Source: Apoda limacodes (taxonomy: Eukaryota > Arthropoda > Insecta > Lepidoptera > Limacodidae). Taken from it: a DNA stretch of 64,000 nt. Position 1 is the stretch's first letter. Each line of letters starts with the position of its first letter. A program made the translations under genes and the position numbers. The notes under the pieces were generated by a model. The model was not told the origin of the DNA, did not search any database, and worked only from the letters and a program-made list of their open reading frames with translations. This document shows, piece by piece, positions 22,339 through 33,499 of this stretch. The DNA lies in assembly GCA_946406115.1 (NCBI GenBank), contig OX291557.1:11564501-11628500 (forward strand). The letters are read 5' to 3'.

Positions 22339-22570
22339 CTAGCTGTCCCGGCGAACGTTGTTCCGCTGCCGTCCCTCTGTACCCGGCGAAAGTTGGTTTT
22401 TACCTATAGTGCCCGAGTCCGGCTCGCACTTGACATATCGAGATAAAAACTATCCTATCTTTTACGTTGGATCAAATAACAGATATTTACGAAGTTTGAT
22501 CAAAATCGGTTCAGTAGTTTAGGAGTCCATTGAGGACAAACATTGTGACACGAGATTTATATATATTAAG
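22339..22570. repeat. CTAGCTGTCCCGGCGAAC-type Lepidoptera repeat
   Basis: It begins ACTAGCTGTCCCGGCGAACG, contains ATCAAAATCGGTTCAGTAGT and ends CACGAGATTTATATATATTA. This is a very common short repeat in Lepidoptera, related to the start at 38750. It has no coding capacity. Confidence 0.6.
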
Positions 22571-22921
22571 ATGGTCAAGTAAATTACAGTGATGGTTACC
22601 AATGAGTTTTACTTATTTTATTTACTAACAGGAATAAAACTAGTCTTGTTGGAATAATAGTGTTGTTTACTAAAAACAAGTAAAATTTATTGGATTGCAA
22701 ATAAAGTATAAACACGCTTACAATCAGCATTTAATTACACCGATACAAGTTGGTCCTGATGAAGCTCTGTGATTCGAAGCGTACAGTTTATACATAACTG
22801 GTCAATGTACCTGGTAGATAAGGGAATGGTTCCACGAATAGTGCGTCAAATCTATTCAGCTCAGACTTACTATACTGAGAAAATCCTCAGTCAGGTGAGA
22901 AGTTATACCTGGAGAACGCCT

Positions 22922-22933
22922 TGACTTGTATTT
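22922..22933. repeat. target-site duplication, left (TGACTTGTATTT)
   Basis: This copy abuts the poly-T (minus-strand poly-A) of the LINE. Its last three T overlap the tract. The matching copy is at 26094-26105. Confidence 0.85.
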
Positions 22934-23427
22934 TTTTTTTTTTTTTTTTTCTGAGCTGACTTTGCAGTTGGCTGTTGCAGCCATTACTGCTTCACCGGAC
23001 TTTTGGGGCGAGACTCTGAAGGAGCCTCAGCCCATATAGCGCCCAACGCTCAAGGGCTTCCCGCGGGGGAAGCCTCGGCTTGGGTTGTCGCTCTCGGGGG
23101 CGTCCCTTCGACCGGCGTGAGTCTCGAACCCGAAGGTGAGTCACCGCCAGGAGGGGAGTTCCCCGTTACGCGGGTGCGGTTGCGATTGAGTGGGGGCGAG
23201 ATGCGCCCCGGCACTCTTTGATACCTAGTGTATCCTTGTGGGCGCCGACGAACCCGGGGACGTCGGCGTCGTGTTTGGAGGGAGGCCCTATTCGGGGAGG
23301 TCGTGGAGACTAATCTCGCTATCCGGACAGCAAGATCGTCATCTGGGGACGTTAGTACGTGCCGAGGCCGCCTAACAATAGTTTTACGACCGTGACCGGG
23401 TCGATCGGGGGGACGATACGTTGTGGA

Positions 23428-24840
23428 TTAAATTAAACGATTCGGGTGATTTTGCGTACGCTCGAAAAAGCGGACTGCCAAGTCTTTAAAGTAATGGGGA
23501 ATCGTGGGAAGTTCGAAGTCTCTGTGTAGGTCCGCGTTGCGAACGTACCAAGAGGCTCCAGAGGCCGCTCTGAGAAAGCGGTTTTGGAGGGTCTGGAGTT
23601 TGTGGAGATTGCGCTTGGACAACGCAAAGACTACGCTAGCATAAGCTAGTATGGGACGGATACAAGTTGTGTAAAGATTTAGCTTATTTCTAAGCGACAT
23701 CTTACTATACTTGCCTATCATGGGATAGAGACGGCCGAGGACAAAAGCGGCTCGGTCTCTGACTATTTTGGTGTGAGCTTGGAAGTTCAAACGACTATCC
23801 ATGGTCACACCGAGATATTTGGTCTTATTTTGCCAGGGAATGGCACGACCGAAAAGAGAAAGGGGAGAAGGCCGCGGAGGGCGGCCTAGGGTAAAAAGGA
23901 CGGCAGAGCTTTTGTCGGGATTCACCTCGATTCTCCATTTCCGAAACCACTCGCCTAGGGCGGTGATAGCGGGTTGGAGTCTCTCAGTGATTCGACTCAC
24001 TTGCCTATCTGTGGTGTAGATAGCGGTATCGTCCGCAAAGAGGGCTAGTTGGGTACCTATCGTTTTAGGGATATCGTTAGTGTACAGAAGGTACAAGATG
24101 GGGGCGAGCACGGACCCTTGCGGGACTCCTGCTTCTATGGGACGGGGGGAAGAGAGAGTGCCTTCGACTTTGTAGCGAAAGCTACGATTCGACAAATAGT
24201 CTCGTATGATGAGCACGAGACGATCTGGCAACTGAAAGTTGTACAGTTTAAAAATTAAACCGTTGTGCCAGACTTTGTCGAAAGCTTTCGCTACATCGAA
24301 GAAGACAGCGCCCGTGTGACGGGTCTTACCTAACGCTGGCTGAAAGCCTGTAAGAATATGTTCCGTTATGCGGAGGACTTGATGGACGCATGAGTGTTTG
24401 GCACGAAAGCCGAACTGCTCATCTATTAAAATGCCTCTGGAAACTATAGCGTTCCGTAGGCGAGCAAGGAGGAGGCGTTCATAGAGTTTACCAAGGGCCT
24501 TTAGTAAACTTATGGGGCGATAGGAGGACGGCTCGGTACGAGCTTTACCTGGCTTATGGATGCCTATAACAATTGCATCTTTCCATTGAGAAGGAAAGAT
24601 GCAATGTTCCATAGCAGCGTTAAAGATCCCTACTAGGAGGCAGATAAGGGGAAGAGTGAGGCGCTTTAGGATATCGTTAGAGATACCGTCAGCACCGGGG
24701 GCCTTACGGGGGCGTAGGTCTTTGATGACCTGTACGACTTCGTCGACAGTGACAGGGGGCAGGGGGTCTTGTGGAGGCAGAGAAGTTCTGCGCTCCACTT
24801 CGCCGTCTACCTCGCGCACGTGGTCGGGATCGAAGGGCTG
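23428..24840 (-). pseudogene. reverse transcriptase half of Jockey-like ORF2
   Basis: A long open frame carries the ordered motifs of a Jockey-clade reverse transcriptase: DLRPRKAPGADGISNDILK (region 0/1), YRPISLLKALGKLYERLL, AFDKVWHNGLI (first catalytic Asp), GVPQGSVLAPILYLLYTNDI, the catalytic box ALFADDTAIY, and KTKYLGVTMDSRLNF plus the thumb region. It ends HPNRLI. The open reading extends upstream of the first Met as far as TQPFDPDHV, where it meets the endonuclease frame in a different register. All visible catalytic residues are intact, so the frameshift is the only evident lesion. Confidence 0.92.
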
Positions 24841-24845
24841 TGTGC

Positions 24846-26075
24846 TTAAGGCAAGAGGCTAGACGCTAGGCAATCCGCTTTTTCGTCGTCGTTGAACGCG
24901 GGAACGTTGTTGGGACGAGATAGCGGAGGGAGAGAGTTCGCGGTTTCGGATTTTAGAGCTCTGGCTAAGTGCCAATAAGCTTGGTGAGAGGAAGATATGT
25001 TCTCCATAAGATCACCGAAACGTTGGGCGCGGAGCTCAGCTACAGCGGTTCTTTCACGGCGGTGTAAGTCGTTGAAGCGAGCTTTATTATCGATAGTGGG
25101 AGCGCGATCGCGAGCGCGGCGGGCCGCGTTACGCTCAGTCATTAGCGACCTGATGTGCTGAGGCAGGATTAGGTGGTGATAATCACCAACCGGCACCTGT
25201 CGTGAGCACTCGCCAACGGTGGCGGTCAGGTGGCTAGTGAGTGAGTCGATAGCTACGTTAAGATCGGTCGCGGAAGAGATTACGTTGGGAACGCGGTCTA
25301 GATGTGGCGAGCTGGGATTTTCGAGCAATTGCCCAAATTTATCCCAGTCCGTCACGGTTCTAGTGTCGGGAGGAGAGTCCGAAGGGAAACCTAATCGGAG
25401 GACGACAGGGCGGTGGTCCGAGTCAAGTTCGTCAAGCACCTCTATAGAGCGAAAGCTTAGCCTTACATTCTTTAGAAGTGCTATGTCCAGTACGTCGGGG
25501 TTGTTCCTAGTATTGTGGGGAAAGAAAGTGGGCGTCATGGGAGCGATAATGTCAAAGTTTAGTCTGTCAACTAAATCGTCGAGGAGTCTGCCTCTTTGTG
25601 AAGTTACAGAAGAGTTCCAGCGGCGATGCTTGCAATTTAGGTCGCCGGCAAGAATGACGGCGTCGCCTAAACTTAAGAGTGACTGAAGGTCGCTCTCGAG
25701 CAAGTCTTTTAGGGGAGAGAGATAAACCGATGCAATGATGATCGGCTGATGGCCGGTCATCGCTAGGCGGCAGACGGATGCTTCTAAATTCGTAAGCGGT
25801 GGAGGATCGATAGGGGAGCAATGCAGGGAGCGCCTGTAATAGATGAGAGTGCCTCCGAGATTGGAGACAGTTCTATCATTACGGACGGTGCGATAGTTCG
25901 CGATCGAAGGGGTACGGACGGCGGGCTTTAGGAACGTTTCCTGGATGAGGAAGACGTCCGGTTTTTGGGACGAGAGGAATTGCGATAATTCCTCTCTTTG
26001 ATTGCGGAGACCGTTGGCGTTAAAATAGCCTATGGAGACGGACCGGGGTTTTTCGCGCGCGGTTGTGCAATCCAT
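24846..26075 (-). pseudogene. endonuclease half of Jockey-like ORF2
   Basis: ORF2 starts with an ATG at 26075. It shows the AP-endonuclease-like domain of non-LTR retrotransposons: GYFNANGLRNQREEL, DVFLIQETFLKP (catalytic Glu), LAGDLNCKHRRWNS and LDSDHRPVV (catalytic SDH). A linker with RRARDRAPT follows. The frame ends prematurely after DCLASSLLP, and the reverse transcriptase continues in a neighbouring frame. One lost or gained base near 24846 explains this. Confidence 0.92.
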
Positions 26076-26093
26076 TTTGGTTTTAAGGTTTTG

Positions 26094-26105
26094 TGACTTG
26101 TATTT
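26094..26105. repeat. target-site duplication, right (TGACTTGTATTT)
   Basis: This is a perfect match to 22922-22933 and marks the 5' boundary of the LINE. Confidence 0.85.
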
Positions 26106-26129
26106 CGGTATGTCGGTACATATGCAAAC

Positions 26130-26200
26130 TGTCGAAAAAACTTCGATAGCGCGATGTAAGACGCGTGACGTTAACCTTAATTCGTAGCAGTACGATATTA
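26130..26200 (+). repeat. direct repeat copy 2 (AACTTCGATAGCGCGATGTA)
   Basis: This is the relative of 21880-21950. Without the LINE insertion the two copies would be about 1.1 kb apart, so they could be remnants of terminal repeats of an older element into which the LINE inserted. Confidence 0.6.
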
Positions 26201-26812
26201 TGTTTGTTATTAGTAAACTTCACTAACTCTTAGAAAAGGTGTTTGTAAACGTTTATTGGCCTTCACTGTAATAACAAGTATTGTTTATCTGCCCACTTCA
26301 ATAAAGCTTATTGTAATCTTTAGTAAGCTTTATTTGTTAATATTAATTACCCTACTCATAAATTCGAGAAAAGTTGTATAGGATTTGTAAAATTCTGTAA
26401 TCCGAAGTACAAATTATTATTTTCGGAAAGTAATAAAAGTATGTTGTAGTTATTAGCTTACGAAATTAATAAAATGTACTTAAAATTATATTGTTTTGTA
26501 ATTGCCAGTTTTTTTTTTAAATTAATAAAATTTAGTATTAACACATTTTAATAAACAGTTTTTTAATTCGAACAATATTTTTTTTCTCCGTGTATGAAAT
26601 TATGGCAAATCAATTCTGTATTAAAAAATCTACGGCAGCCTTAAAACAATAAAAATAAAATACTAAAATACTGTTTAATTCCTATGTCCGACCTTATAAT
26701 ACTGAATATTATGTAAAAAAAAGTTAGCAATCCTACTTATAATCATCTTGTAAGCTCTTCTCCTAAGAATGTAGATATATCTTCTTAAATTCTGCTTTTA
26801 ATTTGTTCCCAG
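26201..26812 (+). other. 3' end of Sox intron with acceptor
   Basis: AT-rich, ending in TAATTTGTTCCCAG (acceptor at 26811-26812). Confidence 0.6.
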
Positions 26813-27215
26813 AAGCCTTAGCGAAGAAGAGAAGCTACCTTTCATAAAAGAAGCCGATAAGCTTCGGTCTCAACACAAGCGAGAATATCCAGATTACAAG
26901 TACCAGCCGCGACGCCGCAGACCTCCGGCCGCATCCACCACAAGACTTAAGCGTGAACCATCACCAGAAAGACAACAAATCGATTTCTCTCGCATAGAAG
27001 TAGATGGCGGGACATTGCTAGCCGACGGACCGCCCGACGAAGCTGAATTTGATCAGTACCTAAAACCTCCAATGCTTGACTACCACGAACTTCAACCCCG
27101 GTATCCACACCCAACCCTTAGTCACCCACATCATCCCCCACCAGGTCTTTATCCAATACCATCACATCTCCACCCGTCCTGTGCCGACTGGCAGCATTAC
27201 CCTAATCATCCTTAG
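26813..27215 (+). CDS. SoxE-type transcription factor, last coding exon
   Basis: The acceptor CCCAG precedes 26813, and the first base completes a Lys codon from the previous exon. Residues [18 protein letters not shown], then [18 protein letters not shown], complete the HMG box with its basic nuclear-localisation tail. Next come LKREPSPE (a sumoylation-like psi-K-x-E context) and [11 protein letters not shown] and [11 protein letters not shown]. These last match the SoxE K2-type region, where vertebrate proteins have a VDIGE motif and LDQYL. The C-terminus is rich in His and Pro ([18 protein letters not shown]) and stops at TAG 27213-27215. The tail after the box is only about 100 residues, much shorter than vertebrate SoxE. 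Its composition suggests a compact activation domain (inference). Confidence 0.94.
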
Positions 27216-27222
27216 TGGGATT

Positions 27223-27228
27223 AATAAA
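27223..27228 (+). terminator. possible Sox polyadenylation signal AATAAA
   Basis: AATAAA lies 8 bases after the stop codon, which is very close. Other AT-rich signals occur further downstream, for example near 28920, so the true 3' UTR end is not settled. Confidence 0.3.
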
Positions 27229-28267
27229 TTGTATTTTTTTTAATCAAATACAAATAAGTAATCTCTGTACTAAGAATCTGTCGTTTTTTTGGGACACTCT
27301 AAATTAGGTCATCAAATACGAAATTGTCATCACTGTGTTTGTGCTGTTAAATCGCGGGCGCACGTGCGTTTAATCTAGATCGCTCCAGATAAACTTTTTG
27401 TGATTTTAGTCGAGCGTAACGAGGGCTTGGTTGGTAGCTTGTTGTGTACGAGTTACTATGCTTTATGGGTTCCTATACCTACTTATATCTAGTTAACATA
27501 TTTAAATTGTTATCGTGTAAAATGTTATGGAAACATTATTGACTCCTTAAGGCCGTCACACACGTACCTATGATATTAATGTTAATGATAACAATTCATC
27601 TGAAATATTTTCTACAATTTTTAAGTGAACACGCACGAAAATTTAATTTATAATACATATTTTTATATTGCAATCGCGTGTTGGACATACATAGTTGATA
27701 TAGTATCAATACATATATGTATACATAACAGCTACGTGTATGACTGGCTATTGTTTTATTTTTATTAAAAGTAAGTTTTTATTTCACACTAAGGTTAGCC
27801 ATTAAAAAAGTCAGTGATTTAATTAGACATTGTTTTTGTTTTACCAGCATGTTTACTTTTGAAACCAATTTTATTTCAATCATAAAATCTTCTGACGTCT
27901 GACTAAATCAGACAGTATCAGAAATCGTAATATCTCGATTGCTGTACCTTACTATTGGAAATTTATTTTGTGAATAAGTACCTATTTGATTAATTAAATT
28001 TCAACTGCTTAAAAAACTCTTGCGACATTTACAGCATGCGTTTTTTCAGCAATCCATGTCGATTTTTTTACTTACTGTCGGATTCCACTATTCAAAATAG
28101 TTGGCAGGCTGTAAAACGGTTTTGATACCAAAACAAAATACAACTTCTGTAATAATGTCTTTCAATAAGTGCGGAAAATCGGTTATTACAACGAGTTCTG
28201 ATTCATTTAGGCCCGAGCTGAAAGCGAGGGTAAATAGTCGGAGCGAGTTGGAATGACAGTCCTGGGG
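27229..28267. other. Sox 3' UTR or intergenic sequence
   Basis: No gene was recognised. A GC-richer patch lies near 27340-27440. Confidence 0.35.
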
Positions 28268-28410
28268 CTTTATTGGGAACGGTGTCGAGCTTTTTGGACT
28301 ATGGAATTCGGGACAAGAGTGTATGGAAGTCTGACTTACCTTTCGAAACCTGCATACATTTTTCTTACGAATTCCAGAGTCCGAATAGCTCGATACTGTT
28401 CCCAATAAGG
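28268..28410. repeat. 143-bp foldback with 43-bp arms
   Basis: Arms 28268-28310 and 28368-28410 are inverted copies matching at 37 of 43 positions by eye (core TATTGGGAACGGTGTCGAGC against GCTCGATACTGTTCCCAATA). They are separated by 57 bases. Transcribed in either direction it would form a long hairpin. It may be a small inverted-repeat transposon or a small-RNA precursor. Two overlapping minus-strand open frames here are not convincing genes. Confidence 0.65.
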
Positions 28411-29881
28411 TCCCTGCACGTGTATTGAACGACTGTTTTTAATAATTGTTTTTGCTAAAAAATTCAATAAATAAACATAACAGTGTTTTAATTTGGTAAA
28501 GTAAAACAACAGTTTTTGTAATATGTACATAATTAATCCAGTATTAAACCCAGACACTTTTTTTTTGTTTTTTTTTTTAATAAAACAATAAAATATTAAT
28601 TTTCTACCTGCTTATTTAATACTTATCAAACCACCGCTACTTGTTTTATTTTTGACTATGATAGGTAAGTAGATCCAACTCCAAAGTTTTGTAGATACTT
28701 ATCAAGTAGTAGTTTATTATTTTTTATTATTAAATGTTTAACTCAAAATTCTGTTCCATATGTAGTTTTTTATGTAATTGCATACAATTGTTTAAATATT
28801 TGAATGTGTAAATAAATCAATTCCTAAAAATGTTTATGTTAGTACCTAATTATGTACATAGAACTAAATAAGGAATAATTTACTTTCTGTTATTGTATTG
28901 GTAATGTCTATAGTTAAGAATAAATTTCAAAAATTAAAGTTTCTATGAAAATATGTCGTTATGTTTTTTTCTACAGTACCTAGTTTTTTTATCCGCACTC
29001 TTTACCTAGATACAGTGGCGGATTAAGAGTTTTCGAGGGCCCAAGCACATACGTTATGTAGACCCACTGTTGGTTGATAAGGAATGTAGACAGGTATATA
29101 GAAAATAAAACAAAGTCATATTTATGCTTTAATTATAAATTATTACTCTTTGGTAAATGCTTTGAGTTCTTCGTAACGTTTAGTTAAGTTTTCTGGTTAA
29201 TTATATATCTTTGCGATAGAAAAAGAAACGCTTTCTACGATTATGTTCACAATAACGTTAAACTAAGTTTTATTTTTTGCCTTTTTCTGAGATTACGTCC
29301 TCAAAATTTATTTGACGAATTATGTCTGCCTCAATACACATTAACGTATATAGAATTAAGCTTTTATTTGGCCGAGAGTTGTTTTTTGCGGATTTTTTAA
29401 TCTTGTCTGCGAAAAAAATCTTTTAACGGATCAGTTTGTTATCATTAAGCTTAAATATTCTTCTTTAATATTTGAAAAAACTCACTTTACTTCTTATCTT
29501 ATCTTTGATGGTTATTTCATACAGATCGGAATCTTTATTTCTGACGAATTGCAGAACATTCTAACGTATTTATGGAATTGATCGACCTAGGAAGTTATTA
29601 TCAAAGTCTTCCGGGTAAATTTTGAAAAGTAATTTATTCTGTATAAGTATTGTGATTTCTGTAGATCGGTAAGAAATGAAAAAATATGTAATACGTCATT
29701 GTATAACTTGCCTCTTATTTGCATTTGAGCGTCGAGTGTGTATTTTATATGGACACCAACAAATTAAAAGTTTCAAGGTGTAGAGAATATTTTGGACTGA
29801 AATTAATTTCTTCTGCATTTGCATCATTTAAGTACTTGTTTTTTCCTAATTCTTCCTAAGTTTGAGTTTCTTTATTTTATG
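28411..29881. other. AT-rich intergenic sequence
   Basis: No gene, RNA or recognised repeat. Confidence 0.35.
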
Positions 29882-30000
29882 TCGGCTCCGTGGCTCAGTG
29901 GGTAATGACCCGACTACTTATTCGAGGGGCGTGGGTTCGATTCCCACACAAGACAAACCTTTATTATTTGTGTTTTACAAAAACAAAAACTTTTATGAAT
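29882..30000 (+). repeat. SINE, 3' truncated
   Basis: The tRNA-like head has an A box TGGCTCAGTGGG (29891-29902) and a B box GGTTCGATTCC (29934-29944). It then has CACAAGACAAACCTTTATTA, which matches the SINE at 34935-35205. The second half of the SINE is missing. Confidence 0.75.
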
Positions 30001-31770
30001 TTGTTTACACTTTCTGGTATGTATAGCAGTCTTCCAGACTAGAAGAAATCTTTTAACTGTTTTTGGTCTTACCTAGAAAAATATCAGTTTTTTCATACAA
30101 GTTTTCATCCCTTTTGCTTTGTATTGTTAGGAGATGATTTTTTTAAAACGGTGAAACACGTCAATCTTCTATCTAAAGGCCTAATAGCACATTTTATGCA
30201 TTTATATTCAAAATTGACGAATTTTTAAACAAACTTTCAACCCCCTTTCTACCCTTACTGGGATGAATTTTGTAAAATCCTTTCTTAGCGGAACGCTACT
30301 TTAAGTGTGGAACCCACATACCAAATTTCAAGTTTCTAGACCCAGCAGTATGATATGTCATTGAATCATGTACAGAGATTCTTTAAAATTCCAGAAAATT
30401 TCCCTGTAGCAAAGACAAGAGAAAACTTTATCTTACTATCATAAGACGAGAAGAACACACTACGTTAATTATAGTTTTAGCTTCAAACTTCATGAAATTC
30501 TTGGAATTCTAGTTGCTTGTGATGTAGGTACCCATTTACGATTGGCCAGCTCAAAGATACAGATTGACCCCAACTGCCCGTCTGTTTCCGGTGGGGTCAC
30601 GCCCTCCCCACTGCGGGGCTATCCGCGAATAAAGCCCCCTTGTCCTAACCCCTATCTTATCTGGCTGTCATTTTTAGCTACTGCCGCTAATGAGGGCAAT
30701 ATAGAGATAAATTATGTTATTATGCTGTTTCAAGAGGACACTAAATATATTAATTATTTATTGATGAATCTAGGTAGTCGTATTCACTTTATTCTAAATT
30801 AATGCATAGGTAATGATAAACACTATCCATGTGCGGATGTGCGTTACATGTATTAAGTTAGGATTCCGTAGAATAATAATTATTATTTGCAGATATCTAA
30901 AAAACTTAGGATACGGTTTTACTCAGAACTTTTTTATAAAAAATTCCATAAAGCTCTATATTGTCGTGATTTTTTTCAGGTTTTAGCACACGCGGTTCAA
31001 AAGTTACAGGGGTTACACAATTTTTGGACTTTTCAAACCCAATAACGCGCAACATATTTTAATTTAAATATAAAATATATTTACTATTTATTTATATATA
31101 TATATATTCATTTATTAGGAGAAAAAAAACGTACGACTTAGAGGATGTGAGTTTACGATGGTAATTTAGGGGCTACGAAAAGAGGCAAGGCAAATTAAAT
31201 CAAATGTCAGAAAACTCAACTTTTAAAGTAATAAGTATACGATCTGTACACTCCCTAAATTTCATTTTTTAGGAATGGTTTCTCCGGATCCGCTGAGTAG
31301 ACCCGACTTAAATTTAATAACTGTGCTCTAAGGGATATGATTTATATCCTTAAAACGTGAAAAAAAAGATGCATCAACTATTGTTCCATAAAAAAATCCT
31401 TAACTGACCTCTTTTTACTATTTTTTCCAAACTGTTAGAAATCTTCTCAGTTACAACTTTTCTGAAGCATAGCCGTGTTAGTGCATCAAACCCTGAAAAA
31501 ATCATTTTTTGATGACAATGATGTATAGTAAACAATTAATTTATTTCAATAAAAATCTTAGTGAGTTGAGATGTAGCTGCTCTTCTCACGCACGCTTGTT
31601 TTTACTAAAGTTTTCTGTCACGTACTGCCCCTTAACAATATAAATAAGTTAGTAAAGCTATACTAAAGACAAAGTTGCAATTATTATTTTTTGTTTCTAT
31701 GTAGCATAGGAGACTCACCATTGTGAAGAGTCAAATAGCGTCAAAGACTAAGGAAGGTGACTAACCGCTA
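30001..31770. other. intergenic sequence
   Basis: A GC-rich patch at 30555-30665 (TTTCCGGTGGGGTCACGCCC, CTGCGGGGCTATCCGCGAAT) contains no recognised gene. The 86-aa ORF over it has no domain. Otherwise it is AT-rich. Confidence 0.35.
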
Positions 31771-31848
31771 CTATAGGCTGCGGGGACCGCTTACCATCAG
31801 ATGGTTCCGCAAGCTTGTTTACCACCTTAGTGTTATAAAACAAAAAGG
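31771..31848 (+). repeat. 3' tail of CR1/Jockey-like LINE
   Basis: TATAGGCTGCGGGGACCGCT, then TACCATCAG and GCAAGCTTGTTTACCACC, with an A-rich end. It is the same tail as at 36960-37020. Confidence 0.65.
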
Positions 31849-32097
31849 ATTTTTTTAAAAGACCTACCCAACAATACCCCATACAATAGGCAACCCGAAA
31901 AAAATTTAGCTATATACAGTTAAGTTAGTCAAGTTTCTAGACCCAGCACCCACAGTTAAATGTATGGACAGCTACCCATTAACAGATTTTTTTTCTTTAT
32001 TTTATTACAAATCTGTATGTCCGTATTTACATTCCTGTACATAAGTTCATCAGAAATAACAAAACTACACCTAAGGATTCTGTTCCAAACCCTAGAA

Positions 32098-33497
32098 ACC
32101 GGCCAAGTGCAAGTCTAGCTCATGCACCGAGGGTTCCGTACAAACTTATTATATGAAGATAGTTCTTCCATCATAAGATCAAGTCTCACAGGTTATGTGA
32201 TCATAAACAAGGATGACGCGATATGTAACTGAGCGTGCGTGCATGCAGCTACATCTAAACTTACTAAGATTTTCATTGACATACATGAAATAAATTAATA
32301 GTTTTATAATACATCATTGTTATCAAAAATTTCTTTTCCTCAGTAAAGCGCTATCACGGCTATGCTTAAGCAAACTTGTAAACTAATAGCACTTAGTACT
32401 TTTAAGATTTCTTTGCCAAAACTTTATAAAAAAACAGAGAAAAGGGGTCAGTTTAGGATTTTTTAATCGAACAAAAGTTTATTAATCGTGTTTTCACCTT
32501 TTTAGGGTTTGAACCATATTATATAATAACATATAGTAAATGTTAGCACGTAGGTATGTAGATCAGGAAATAAAATAATAAGCAATATTACAAGGCCTGA
32601 CTACAACCTTCACTACTGCATCACAGGCAGATACAGGCACACATTCATTAAATTTTAGTCGGATGACTTAAAAAAAAAGAAATTTACTATGCGATATATT
32701 CGTTATGTGCTTCTTAAATAATTTATACCGTTATGAAGCTTTGAAACTTGAATTTTTTTGTATGGCATTAAACGTTTTTACCGTTTTGTGGTCACATTTT
32801 TTGACTTTTTGCTACAACTTAGAGTCAGGGCACTAGATTTACAAGATATTTTAATTATTGAACTAACTTCCATTACAAGCCAATGCAATACACGCATTAA
32901 AAATTTGCACAAGTGTTAAAACAATGGTCACTTCCAGATTTTTATTGCATTAAATACAATAAATAAAAATCATTCAGTCAAAAGGTAATACACAAGAAAA
33001 CAGCAATTAGATTCTATAGTTTAGCCACAAAATTTGCTGATGATGATTATAAGTCATCTTTATGTATATCGTAATCTTAATACACAATGTACTTATTACA
33101 CAACATAAATCGTTGTTAAAAGCTATTATACCTACTTTATAATAGGTCGTGAAAAAAAATCATAGTTAATAAGTAGGTACTATTTAAGTAGTTTCATCCT
33201 TCGGTTTTCGAAAGATACTTAAATTGGGGGATGTAATTAAGATGTTTCTGAAACCGGGCATGGTCTAAAGTTAAAGTTGAAAGAAACTAGTTTTTATGAA
33301 GCATGCGAGGTGCTGCAAAACGAACATTCGTATCCAATAAACAAATTTTGCTGGTCAGTTTGACGAAGAAAGGTCATGATGTACGGATTTACCTTCCCCG
33401 TAATCATCTGGACTACTTGTATTTTCACTAGATAGAGCTTGTGTGGTAATTTATAATGTTGATAGCTCGAGCCCCACTCACACTTGGCCGGTTTTAA
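32098..33497. repeat. GGCCAAGTG inverted-ended repeat, about 1.4 kb
   Basis: The left end AACCGGCCAAGTGCAAGTCT is mirrored by CACTTGGCCGGTTTT at 33482-33496. The left part matches 9355-9420 (GAGGGTTCCGTACAAACTTA). The interior is AT-rich with no ORF of note. It is probably a long member of the GGGTTCCGTAC family or several merged copies. Confidence 0.5.
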
Positions 33498-33499
33498 TT

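Larger units (their letters stand above)
22931..26093 (-). mobile_element. Jockey-like non-LTR retrotransposon, 5' truncated
   Basis: The element lies in reverse inside the Sox intron. It has a poly-A tail (plus-strand poly-T from 22931 to 22950), a GC-rich 3' UTR (22951-23427) and an ORF2 with endonuclease and reverse transcriptase. Its 5' boundary lies 18 nt before the ORF2 ATG, and no gag-like ORF1 is present. The 12-bp duplications TGACTTGTATTT at 22922 and 26094 delimit it exactly. Base composition is far richer in GC than the intron. ORF2 is split by a single frameshift between 24820 and 24860. A 76-bp relative of its 3' end is at 5439-5514. The good preservation and perfect duplication suggest a young insertion. 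Confidence 0.93.

Noticed and set aside
25219..25686. 155-aa open frame on the + strand
   Set aside because: Antisense shadow of the Jockey-like endonuclease ORF; GC-rich coding DNA often leaves the opposite strand open.
29882..29955. Functional tRNA gene
   Set aside because: The same head and following sequence recur in a SINE at 34935-35205, so it is a SINE head.
30542..30802. 86-aa ORF in a GC-rich patch
   Set aside because: No domain and no splice context; probably an unrecognised repeat fragment.
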